The notes under the pieces were generated by a model. It saw only the letters and a list, made by a program, of their open reading frames with translations. It had not been told where the DNA came from and did not search any database. From Sesamum alatum (lineage: Eukaryota > Streptophyta > Magnoliopsida > Lamiales > Pedaliaceae): a stretch of 64,000 bases of DNA. The stretch's first letter is position 1, and every line of letters starts with the position of its first letter. Below are positions 1-9,420 of the stretch, piece by piece. Where the stretch lies: assembly GCA_034509735.1 (NCBI GenBank), contig JACGWO010000002.1, positions 29,683,636-29,747,635 of the forward strand, written 5' to 3'. The position numbers and the translations under genes are program-made.

Positions 1-710
1 AATTAAAATAAGACAAAAACATAAACGATGACCGGCCGCCGCCACCGGCGGTGTTCTGCCGGCGCACACAGGCCAGCAGGCCTAGCCTGTTGTCCGTGCG
101 CGCAGGTCCCTGCCTCCTCGCGCGCATGCCTGGTCGGCAGTGCAGCGCTGGCGGGCTGCCGCGCGCAGGCACCTCTGCCCGTGCGCCACCCTGCCGCGCC
201 GCCTGCGTGTGCGTCCTGCGCGTAGGCCCATGTGCGCGCGCAGACTCTATCGTCTGCGTACACATGCGCGCCTGGCAGCGCGGCCTCCCTGGTCGCGCAC
301 CGGCTGCGCAGGCACCCCGACGGACTGGCCTGGCGCGCGGGCACAGGCTTCCTTGACTCCGTGCGCATGCGCGTGCGCCCGACCATCCGTCCGCGCCTGG
401 AGTCCGGCTGCGCGCGTGCCGGATGGATCCGCGCGCGCGGTGCGTGCCTGGCGAGGGCTGCCGCACGCAGGCTCCTTTGCATGCGTGCGCAGTCAGCCAC
501 CGGCTGGCCGCGTGTGTTCCGTTTTCTTCTATTTTATTTGTTTTGCCCCCTCGTTTCCCAAGAAACCAACAGCACCAAAAATTCATACACGATTGAAAGC
601 AAGAAAACAACATGCTTGATAATTAAAACATCAAGAATTAAATAAATCATGCCAAACATGTTTTCATGCTTAAAACACACACAAAAACCCTAGGCCTATA
701 CACCGAACCT
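1..710 (-). other. GC-rich untranslated leader of a truncated family-B-like copia element (B0)
   Basis: Read on the minus strand, this follows the PBS at 711-723 and matches the layout of the leader of the complete family-B element at 37172 onward: a short AT-rich piece (about 535-710), then about 520 bp extremely rich in CG and GC dinucleotides. Gag and pol of this element would lie to the left of the window. Long open frames cross this stretch on both strands, but they consist of Arg/Ala/Pro/Cys-rich low-complexity peptide, differ in every frame and have no family resemblance, so I treat them as by-products of composition. I infer 5' UTR of a retrotransposon transcript; nothing indicates a protein. 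Confidence 0.75.
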
Positions 711-723
711 GGCTCTGATACCA
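711..723 (-). other. Primer-binding site (initiator-Met tRNA type), element B0
   Basis: The minus strand reads TGGTATCAGAGCC, complementary to the 3' end of plant initiator methionine tRNA, the usual primer of plant copia elements. It sits at the inner edge of the LTR that starts at about 725. This fixes the element as minus-strand with its 5' LTR in this window. Confidence 0.9.
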
Positions 724-724
724 C

Positions 725-3700
725 TAAAAGCCTGGGAAAGATGTGTGGATCGTCTCGGGAGTAGTGCAAATGCGGAAGCGCAGTATAATTTAAAGATTTG
801 CAAGAATTTAAACATGCATATACAATATATGTAAAACACGTTCAAGGGGTGTTCCCTCGAAACTCCTGGGCGTTCGGTGTATCTCATGAACAATAATAGC
901 ATATAAAATCATCATGGAGGCCATAGGGTTTAAAAAAAGAGGGACGAAAATTGTAAATCGGAAACCTACCGATTGTCGTTTTCGTCTTCAAATCGCTACT
1001 CGCGTTGTTCCCCGTTTTGCTCCAAGATCTCGTGTAGGAGACCCTCTATTTTGTACACGCAATCCGCCCACGTATCTTGCTCCTCGTGCTAGCGATAGAA
1101 CAACTATATATATTTGGAGAGGACGAAATGATCAAGCGCTATTAAATTAACGAGATCAAACCTCCTTAGTTCAATTGTCAACACCTTAACCTGTTAGTTC
1201 AATCTAGCTTTCTTGGTCAAACCAATCTAAGCCATAGATTTCTCTCTTTAATCTCAACCATTGATTAATTTAATGGAATATTTAAATCTCATTTAAATAA
1301 TCCTACAGGCAATAAATAAATATATCAAATATAAATATTTATTCCAAGCCCATTAATTTCTAATAAATCCAATTTATTAGATGAATTCCTTATATATAAT
1401 GAAAGAAATTAATTTTTTCCCAAGAAAAGAAGGACCCGATTAAATCCAATTTAATCGCTCAATTTCTCCAAATATTTAATTCTAAATTAAGTACGTTATG
1501 TGTGCGGATTGTGTGTGACTCTTTAGGTTCACCTTCAGCTAGACTTGGTTGGATTCCTAGAAACCGCCCGTCACCATAGGTGGCCGTCTAGCAACGGTCC
1601 ATGGCACTAGAGACTAGGTGAATATACGGGGATGAACATTTAGGCTCTACAGTACATCTATCCTTCCGTCTACGGTCTCACCACTTAGGGTCTAGGGCAC
1701 GGATTATGCAGGTACCCATTTTGGACCTAAGTGTCGGTCTGTCCTTTACCAAACGCCGCAAGGGAATCCTTCCCTTCTCTTCAGTTACTGTGGCCACAGA
1801 TTTTAGGGACAAGACACAGAGTATAATGAGATACAACTGTCAACACCTTTTGACAGGAGAAAGATCCTTTCTTGGAAACTATTGACACGTTGTACACCGT
1901 GGCAGCACTAGATATGGCTTATGACTACTCAAGTGTATTTTGGCAATCTCTCACCATACCTAAGATACAGTCCCGATGTACAGGTAAACTCAGGAATTCC
2001 TCAAGTCAAAGGACTTGACCTATACCGTTGGAACCGGGAACTCACGTCATACCTAGCCAACCCTACTCAAGGTCCTCCGTAAGACGGTTCCCGCGAGTCA
2101 CCTCAGTCGGCCGCTCCCCCAGCAGGCCGACCCACTAACATTGCTTAGACGACCCCCGTCACCCGTGTCGGAATAGGTGACCAGAAAGCTAATAGGTTTG
2201 GCAATTTGTAACCTATCCGACAACTTGATGTGAATGTAATATTATTATGTGATGAATAAGATGAGTGTTCGTCACCAATGGTACCTTCTTTGTTGCGCTC
2301 ATCTTACATTTGTTAAAATGGTGTTTAACTTATATCGCAACAAAGACCACAGACCATGGATAACAACTCGTGCAGTTGGGCCACGCATTGGATGGTGGTC
2401 ATGAAACCAACTGATTAAGAGTTGGGTCTGAAACGTTCCAAGTCGAGGACCTCGAGACAGGGCATCGAGAGTCCTATTGAGACTTGCATCAAGAGTCGTG
2501 TTCATTGGATGAGTACCGTATTTCATCGGCGACAGGCGTGGGACGCCTACACGGTCTTGATGGGTTGGTCGACTGGGGTCGAGCCGACTGGACTGACTCG
2601 CGGGGATCATCATATGGAAGCCTTGGAGGCTTGGTCGGTATGATTGGATTCCCCGGTTCCGATAGTACGGGAGTAATCCTCAGACTTGAGGAATCATGGC
2701 AGTCACGTGCACAGGATGGCTGTATCTTGGATCTAGCGAGAGGTGATCATTCTGTAAGATGATCATTATAAGCCTTGTCCAGTGCAGTCAGAATGTGTAG
2801 CGAGGACGGTGGATTCCAAGAAGAGGATCCGTCCCCTGTCAGTATGTGACAGAGGTATCTCCTATGCACTCGAAGACACGTTCATGCTGTTTGAAGCTGT
2901 GGCCACAGTGGTTGGTCGAACAGGGAATGGTTTCCTGTGTCGACGCAATGAAGCATACCTGGTCTCGAGTATTAAGCATAGATGCCTAGTCAAGGATGGG
3001 AACCGACGCCCAATTCCATACCCTAGACTAAGGCCGGGAGACGGTAGACGGAATCGGCGCCTAAATGTTCACGCCAATTCACCTAGTCTCTAGTGCCATG
3101 GACCGTTGCTAGACGGCCACCCATGGTAACGGGCCCTTGTGGGACACGGGCCCAAGTCTAGCTGAGGGTGAACCTAAAGGGTCACACACAAATCACCGAG
3201 GAGGTTGAGAGATCGACTTGGAGTCAATCTCGAAGGATAAAATAAGTAATTGGATTACTTGTAGGGAAAGTCCATTGGATGGACGGGCCGATATTGTATC
3301 GGGCTTTCATTTAATCGGTAAATTGGATTTTCGATTAAATATGGAAAGTTGAGACGTTGAGACGTTGGATCTTTTAATTGGATTAAAAGATCAACGGGAA
3401 TAATTTAAGTGGACATTAAATTGGATTTAATATTGGGATCGTCGTAATTGGATTACGATAAAACCGGTCCGTTAAATTATACCCGAGAGGAGAAATAATT
3501 CCTAATTTGGAATAGGAAGAAGTTGGACTTCTTCCCTTAATTAAATATGGCCGACATGCTCCCTTGGAGGAAGCAAAATCAGCCATGTTTCATGCTAGGT
3601 GGTATGTTGACTTGTCTCTTTTTGAAAGAGACAAATCAACTCCAATCAAGCTCTTCCCTTTTGGTATGATTTGATCATACCATAAATTTTGGTAGGCTTG

Positions 3701-4717
3701 ATTGAAGAATTGATGGTGATTGATTGGAATGAATCTAGACATCCTTGGATGAACCTAGACACATTCCAATAATCACATTAATTATGTATATATATTAGAA
3801 TATACAACACCAAGCATAAGTGATTGATTATTCATCTTTTTCTAAAAAAAAGAGAAGACAAAAATCCTCGCCTCTCTCTCAAAATTTCGTGCTCCCTCCC
3901 TCTCTTACAATTGTGTTCTTCACTTGATTTTGAATCAAGAAGAAGAACAAAGTAAGTTTAAGAGAACACTAATTCATAGTGTTCTTCTCTTAAACCGATT
4001 CCTTCCTAAACCGTTCTTTTCTAGCAAGAAGAACGTGTGTTTCTTCCGGTGTGGTGTGGATCACCTTTGAAGAATCCATACGTTTGGATTTTGTGAGCAT
4101 TCCGAAGAAGGAACAACGCTAGTAGCCGGGAGCATACGCTAAACAATCAAAGGTAACGGTTTATTACGCTTTGATTGATTTCATTTGTATATCTATGCCC
4201 TATGTGTTTAAATATATGTTTTAATATTTACACATCCTACATCGAACACCCGGTTGAGCACCCAAGGGTACACCCCATGGGATTCGCGTATTTTGAATTT
4301 GATTTAAATTTACGCATTTTCTCGCTTTTCTCGCTTCCGCTCGCGCTCCAGGCGGATCCGATTGTCCTTCAACCCGTCGATGAAACACGACAGCAGATGC
4401 TTAGTGCAAGTCTCAAAGGGAATCTCAGTGCCCATTTTCGAGATTTCTTGACATGGAGATTTCCAGACTGATTCGGCGGAACTAATTTCATGGACCTACC
4501 TCCAAGCGTAGTCCCAGTCCCCAAAATGTAATTTCAGTCTGTGGGCTTTGTTTGTGTAGCGAACAGTTATAAAAACGATAAAGCGAACACAAACAAAGTA
4601 TGCGCCAAATGAATTTCACTTTCTTATTCATCAAGGTTTTATTAAAACTTCGAAATTTTTCAGATATAGGTTACAATTCGCCTACCAAGATTGGCTACAT
4701 GGTCACCTATTCTAACA
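725..4717 (-). mobile_element. 5' LTR of element B0 (family-B type), split by a solo family-A LTR
   Basis: The LTR runs on the minus strand from TGTTAGAATAGG (right edge 4717) to about 725 beside the PBS. A solo family-A LTR plus one target copy (2166-4376) splits it; the two pieces, 725-2165 and 4377-4717, total about 1.78 kb. It is a diverged relative of the LTRs at 7444, 11961, 25212, 35179 and 43569: it shares the start, the U3 block near 1560-1640, the CAACGC-containing block near 1000 and the U5 hairpin near 843-865. Its TATA region is less clear and there is no obvious W-box cluster. The right flank is LINE sequence at 4718, so B0 inserted into, or beside, the 5' end of the LINE. Confidence 0.85.
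2166..4371 (+). mobile_element. Solo LTR, family A, inserted in the B0 LTR
   Basis: It starts TGTCGGAATAGG and ends TTGTCCTTCA, and is flanked by a perfect 5-bp target duplication ACCCG at 2161-2165 and 4372-4376. It is 2206 bp long. Compared with the copy at 19444-21671 it differs by scattered substitutions and a 19-bp deletion near 3053 between two CGGAA repeats. It carries the U3 palindrome around 2897-2908, inverted repeats at 3607-3639 and about 3662-3680, a TATATATA box near 3787, the R/U5 hairpin at 3956-3995, and the motif GAACAACGC near 4111. No internal region is present, so it is a solo LTR, which normally forms by recombination between the two LTRs of one element. Confidence 0.92.
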
Positions 4718-6569
4718 CGTTTGTGTGTGGAGCTGCATCTATTTCTTCGCAAGATTAGGTTCAGTTATAGTTGTGAGATGTTAAGGAAGTTTCCATTTAA
4801 ACTCAGACGATTTTCACACTCTTAGTAGCCGCCCGCCGCCATTCTCCCTCACATGCATTGGCACAACCGCTGGCGCCTGAACCCCCTTGTCCCGCTGGCA
4901 CTTCTTTCGTCCTGAACGTTTCGCACACTCACTATGTGCAATTTGCACGTACAATCCCCCGCCTCCAGTTTTCGCTTTCCCCCTCAACACCCACCACCGT
5001 CAGCCCTCACCTCACCCTCTGGTAAGCCTTCGCCTACATTCCCCTTCCACTCTACTCCTTTCACGCTCCTTCACGCGGCAACCCTGCAAGCCCTTCCATA
5101 ACCATCTTCTCATGAAACCTCGCCTTCTACCTCATGGCCGCTAGCTATGACTGGCCCTTCACCCAGCCTCCCACCACCTGACCCACCTCCATCTCCGCCT
5201 AACCCAGTTGCCCCCTTCAAAACACTCATACTCTAATGTCGTCCAAGAAGCATCTAGTGCTCACATCCAGTTCGACGCCTCAAGAGTAGTTAAGAAACCC
5301 TTCAATGAAGAATCCAGTGCAACCATGGGCAAAGCTCTGTTGTACAAGAGATAACTAGGTATCTCTTTCTCTAAAGATGAAACCTTTATTCTAGCTGATA
5401 GACTGAAGTGTGCAATCGTGGTCAAGTTTGCACATGGCATCCCCAATCTCAATTTCCTTAGAAATCGCATTGTTAAGCTGGGCCTTAAGGGTAGTGTTAC
5501 TGTGGGAGTGATCAATCTGAAACATGTCTTAATTCACTTTACACATGAAGAGGATTATTCAAGAATCTGGTTAGGATGAGAATGGACGTTTGACAACTTC
5601 CACATGAGGGTGTTCAAATGGACCCCAACCTTCAATCCTCAAATTGAGTCTCCTATAGCTCCATTTTGGGTGAAGTTTCAAGAGCTGTCTTGTGACTTAT
5701 TTAGAAGAGGGCCATGTTTAGTATTGCTACGTTAATTGGTAAACCGTTGATAATGGATGAGCCCACTGCTAATCTTACTAGACGAAGTCTGGCGTGTGTT
5801 TATGTTGAACTTGACCTCACAGCACCTAGGACTCAAGTTGTGTTCGTGGAATTTGAAGATGTGACCATCAGACAAGGTGTCATCAATGAAAATTGTCTGC
5901 AGTATTGTGCTATATGTAAACATCTTGGACATGAACAAAGTTCCTGCCCAGTGAAAGCAAAGCCTGTGAACAAACATAGCCTTACACAAATGGAGATACC
6001 CCACAATGCCAAGCAAAAAGGTAAAAAGGTGATGCTCTATTCTTCTGATGATCCTCCTGTTGATACTACTCTTAAGCGTGATGTTGATGCCTATAATAAT
6101 CAATTAGTGTAAAATAATAATGTAGTACACCCTTACATCACGACTAGCACGAATTTTAATCCTTCTAGTAGTGTGCATGCTGTTAATACTGAAAACAGGG
6201 CTTTAGATGATGGCACAATTGTTAATAATGTAGAGGCTCATTCGCATGATGCTGATAATGAAACTAGGCCTGTTAATGTTGTTGATAACCCTACTAATGA
6301 GGTGGGGACATTACAAACTGTTACTGGGGTATATAAATGTTGAAACCCCTTTGATCAAGGATAATAATGTCTTACATGATTGTAGTTAAACAAACAGGGA
6401 GGCCTCTTTTTCTAGTTGCAACAATAGTAGGGCCTATGTTAATGATAATTCACTGCTCAATGACTTTGAAACTCAAGATGGCTTTAACTATGAGGATCCT
6501 TTGCTAATCCATTTGCTTGATAAAAACTGGGATTCTGAAAACATGAGAACGGATAGATTTGATCACGGC
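4718..6569 (+). mobile_element. Truncated LINE (L1-type), 5' half, copy 1
   Basis: This block matches 22018-23869 almost base for base, including the C-rich 5' segment (4830-5220) and a broken ORF1. It stops at 6569 inside what is, in the other copy, the downstream part of ORF1, and continues after a few unplaced bases as copia pol. The left edge abuts the B0 LTR, so the true LINE 5' end is not defined. There is no endonuclease or reverse transcriptase here. It is a rearrangement product, not a normal 5'-truncated LINE insertion: the missing part is the 3' end. Confidence 0.85.
5230..6112 (+). pseudogene. LINE ORF1 fragment: DUF4283 plus CCHC zinc knuckle (copy 1)
   Basis: In plant L1 elements ORF1 encodes a nucleic-acid-binding protein that packages the element RNA. 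The first part (about 5230-5700) shows DUF4283-like sequence in shifting frames, including FHMRVFKWTPTFNPQIESP and then a proline/tryptophan-containing WVKF block. An open stretch from 5714 encodes 132 residues with LIGKPLIMDEPTANLTRRS and a zinc knuckle CAICKHLGHEQSSC (CX2CX4HX4C, all four ligands present), the typical DUF4283 to zf-CCHC_4 order. Stops and frameshifts separate the pieces and a TAA ends the frame at 6110-6112. It is non-functional. The downstream part (6113-6569) has no long frame. Confidence 0.82.
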
Positions 6570-7427
6570 ATATGGAGATCTAAAAGGATGTTAGGGCTCA
6601 CCCAAAACTCGTATATGGAGAAAGTCCTAAAGAGATATCGAATGGACAACTCCAAACGAGGATTCCTTCCAATGAGGCATGGGATCAAGTTATCCAAGAA
6701 GCAGTCCCCGCAGACTGATGAGGAACTTGAAAAGATGAAAGTCATCCCCTATGCTTCTGCCGTAGGTAGCATCCAATATGCGGTCCATTGCACCAGGCCT
6801 GACATTGCATACGCTTTGAGCGTGACAAGCAGATATCAGTCCTGTGCAGGAGAGGCACATTGGAATGCCGTTAAGGGCATCCTTAAGTACCTTAGGAGGA
6901 CTAAGGAAATGTTCTTGGTCTATGGCAATGGAGAACTTATTCTGGAAGGCCTTAGCGACGCTAGCTTCCAGTCTGATGACGATGATGCCAAGTCTCAATC
7001 GGGGTATGTATTCAAACTCAACGGAGGAGTAGTGGCTTGGAAAAGTTCCAAGCAAGCAACCACTGCTGACTCCACCACTGAGGCTGAATACATAGCAGCT
7101 TCAGAAGCTGCTAAGGAAGCGGTTTGGATGAGAAACTACATCCAAGAGTTGGGTGTGGTGCCTAGCATCGCCGAGCCCGTTGTCATCTTCTGTGATAACA
7201 ACGGTGCAATAGCGCAAGCAAAGGAACCGAGATCTCATCACCGTTCCAAACACATTCTTAGACGCTACCATCTTCTTAGAGAAATGGTAGGAAGAGGTGA
7301 CGTTCGGATGGACCGAGTCAACTCAGCAGACAACACAGCAGACCCGCTGACAAAGCCTATGTCGCAGAGTGCTCATACGCAACATCTTGAGAAGATGGGG
7401 ATTAGGCATATGGGTGATTGGCTTTAA
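6501..7427 (+). pseudogene. Chimeric ORF: LINE tail fused to copia RT C-terminus and RNase H
   Basis: This 308-codon open frame begins with about 25 codons of LINE sequence and continues in frame from about 6579 into family-B pol. The copia part begins at RSKRMLGLTQNSY, covers the RT connection region (PYASAVGSIQYAVHCTRPDI), then Ty1/copia RNase H with DASFQSDDDDAKSQSGY, the TTEAEY block, the FCDNNGA block and the terminal MGDWL before the stop. Every break of the usual pol C-terminus is absent here, but RT catalytic motifs and all upstream domains are missing, so no functional polyprotein is made. It is followed by the polypurine tract and the LTR at 7444. The fusion is an accident of the rearrangement at 6570-6578; any promoter for it would be incidental. 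Confidence 0.85.
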
Positions 7428-7443
7428 AGGTCAAGTGGGAGAT

Positions 7444-9420
7444 TGTTAGAATAGGTGACCATGTAAGCCAATTTTGGCGGGTATATGTAACCTATGTCTA
7501 GACAATTATGAGTGTTTGATAAATCATTGATGAATAAAGAAGTGAATTTCATTTGGCATTACTTTGTTTGTGTTCACTTTTCTATATCTGTTCACTATGC
7601 AAACAAAGCCCACGGACTGAGAATCAATTTCGGGGACTGGGACTACGCTTGGAGGTAGGTCCATGGAATCAGTCTTCCCGAATCAGTTCGGAAATCTCCA
7701 AGTCAAGGAATCCCGAAAATGGGTACCGGGATTCCATTTGAGACTTGCACTAAGCACCTGCTGTCGTGTTTCATCGACGGGTGACGAGGGTCGTCTAAGC
7801 AGTGTTAGTGGGTTAGCATGCGAGGACGCAGCTGACTGAGGTGACTCGCGGGAACCGTCTTACGGAGGACCTTGAGTATGGTCAGCAAGGTATGACGTGT
7901 ATTCCCGGTTCCAACGGTACAGGTCAAGTTCTTTGACTTGAGGAATTGCTGAGTTTACCTGTACATCAGGGCTGTATCTTAGATATGGTGAGAGATTGCC
8001 AGAATTCTCTTTGGTAGTCATAAGCCATGTCTAGTGCAGTTCTGGTGTGCAAAGTGACAGTAGTTTCCAAGAAAGGATCTGTCTCCTGTCAATAGGTTTT
8101 GGCAGTTGAGTCTCATATATACTCTAGGTCTTGTCCCTAAAACTGTGGCCACAGTGACTGAACAGAAGGGAAGGATTCCCTTGCGGCGTTTAGTGAGGAC
8201 AGACCGACACTTAGGTCCAAAATGGGTACCTGCATTTTCCGTGCCCTAGACTCTAAGTGATGAGACCGAAGACAGAAGGACAAGTGTACTGTTAGAGCCT
8301 AAATTTTCATCCCTGAATATTTCACCTAGTCTCTAGTGCCATGGACCGTTGCTAGATGGCCACCCATGGTAACGGAAGGATTCTAGGAATCCGACCAAGT
8401 CTAGCTGAAAGGTGAACCTAAAGAGTCACACACTATCCACACACATTTAGATATTTAATTAAGAATTAAATATTGGAGTGAAGGAATGATTAAATTGGAT
8501 TTAATCGGGTCCTTTATTTTTCTTGGAGAAATAATTCCTTCTATTAGATATAAGGAATTAAATTGATAAATTAGATTTATCAAAGGGATTTATTGAATGG
8601 GCTTAAATAATATTTATATTTAATTTTAGCCTCTTGGAAATATTTAAATAGGTTTTAAATATTCCATTAAATTAAATTAAATCAACGGTTGAGATCAATG
8701 GGAGAGATGAATGGCTAGGATTGTTTTGACCTAGTCAAAACACTACTTTGACTAGGACTTTGACTAGGTCAAAATCCTAGTCAAATTAGAGTTCTTAAAA
8801 GAAGGAGTTTAAAGAGGATTAAACTCCTCTTCTATATAAACCCCTAGCATCCTACAAGTTGAAGGATGATGAAATTCCAACACACACAACACACACACAC
8901 ACTCGGCTCTCTCTCCCTCCATCTCGTCCGCCCTCTCTCTCTCCCACACTCCAAGAAATTATTTTCTTTGTTCTCTTGTTCTTGGAACATTAGAACTTGA
9001 TGAATCAATACCGTTAATTCATAACGTGTTGTTGATTCATCCACTCCAACATATTAACTTGTTCGTTGCTAGCACGACGTCCAAGATACGTGGGTGGATC
9101 GTGTGTCACGATTTGGAGGGTCTCAAGAACGAGATCTTGGTGCAAAACGGGGAACAACGCGTGTAGCCGTTGAAGACGAAAACGACAACGGGTAGGTCTC
9201 GTTTATTGTTTTCGTCCCTTTTAATCTTCTACCCTATGGCCTCCATGATTCTTTTATGTGATTTATTCATGAGATACACCGAACACCCGGGAAATTTCAA
9301 AGGCACACCCTTTGAAACGTGTTTTAATTCAAAAGCATGTTTAAATTCCGCATTTATTTTTTTAATTATACCGCGCTTCCGCATTCGCGCTTTTCCCGGG
9401 ACGATCCACAATTCCTTTCA
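7444..9420 (+). mobile_element. LTR, family B (first of two tandem)
   Basis: It starts TGTTAGAATAGG and ends ACAATTCCTTTCA; 1977 bp. It follows a normal pol end and polypurine tract (AAGTGGGAGA just before 7444) but is followed directly by integrase coding sequence at 9421, without PBS, leader or gag. It contains the 14-bp palindrome ACTGTGGCCACAGT (8142-8155), the conserved U3 block near 8330-8375, six TTGAC/GTCAA W-box cores between 8726 and 8784, a TATATAAA box at 8833-8840, a CT-rich stretch, the R/U5 hairpin (about 8999-9042), and the U5 hairpin with loop CACAC. It serves as 3' LTR of the left fragment and 5' LTR of the right fragment. Confidence 0.93.
8726..8840 (+). promoter_or_regulatory. 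LTR promoter: W-box cluster and TATA box
   Basis: Six W-box cores (TTGAC or GTCAA) lie at 8726, 8734, 8748, 8760, 8768 and 8780, in an alternating direct/inverted arrangement, about 50 bp upstream of TATATAAA at 8833-8840. W boxes bind WRKY factors, which drive stress-induced transcription of several plant copia elements. The same block recurs in the B LTRs at 13253-13367, 26507-26620, 36464-36577 and about 44858-44972. The promoter role is inferred. Confidence 0.6.

Noticed and set aside
2299..2613. Repeated 104-codon frame in A LTRs (also 19577-19891, 50653-50967, 58232-58546) and its 107-codon neighbour (50160-50483, 57739-58062)
   Set aside because: They recur only because they lie in the U3 of the same LTR. 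No start context, domain or conservation in the other LTR families supports a protein.
5732..6103. Minus-strand frame opposite the LINE zinc-knuckle segment (also 23032-23313)
   Set aside because: It is a shadow of the plus-strand ORF1 fragment, whose DUF4283/CCHC motifs are clear.
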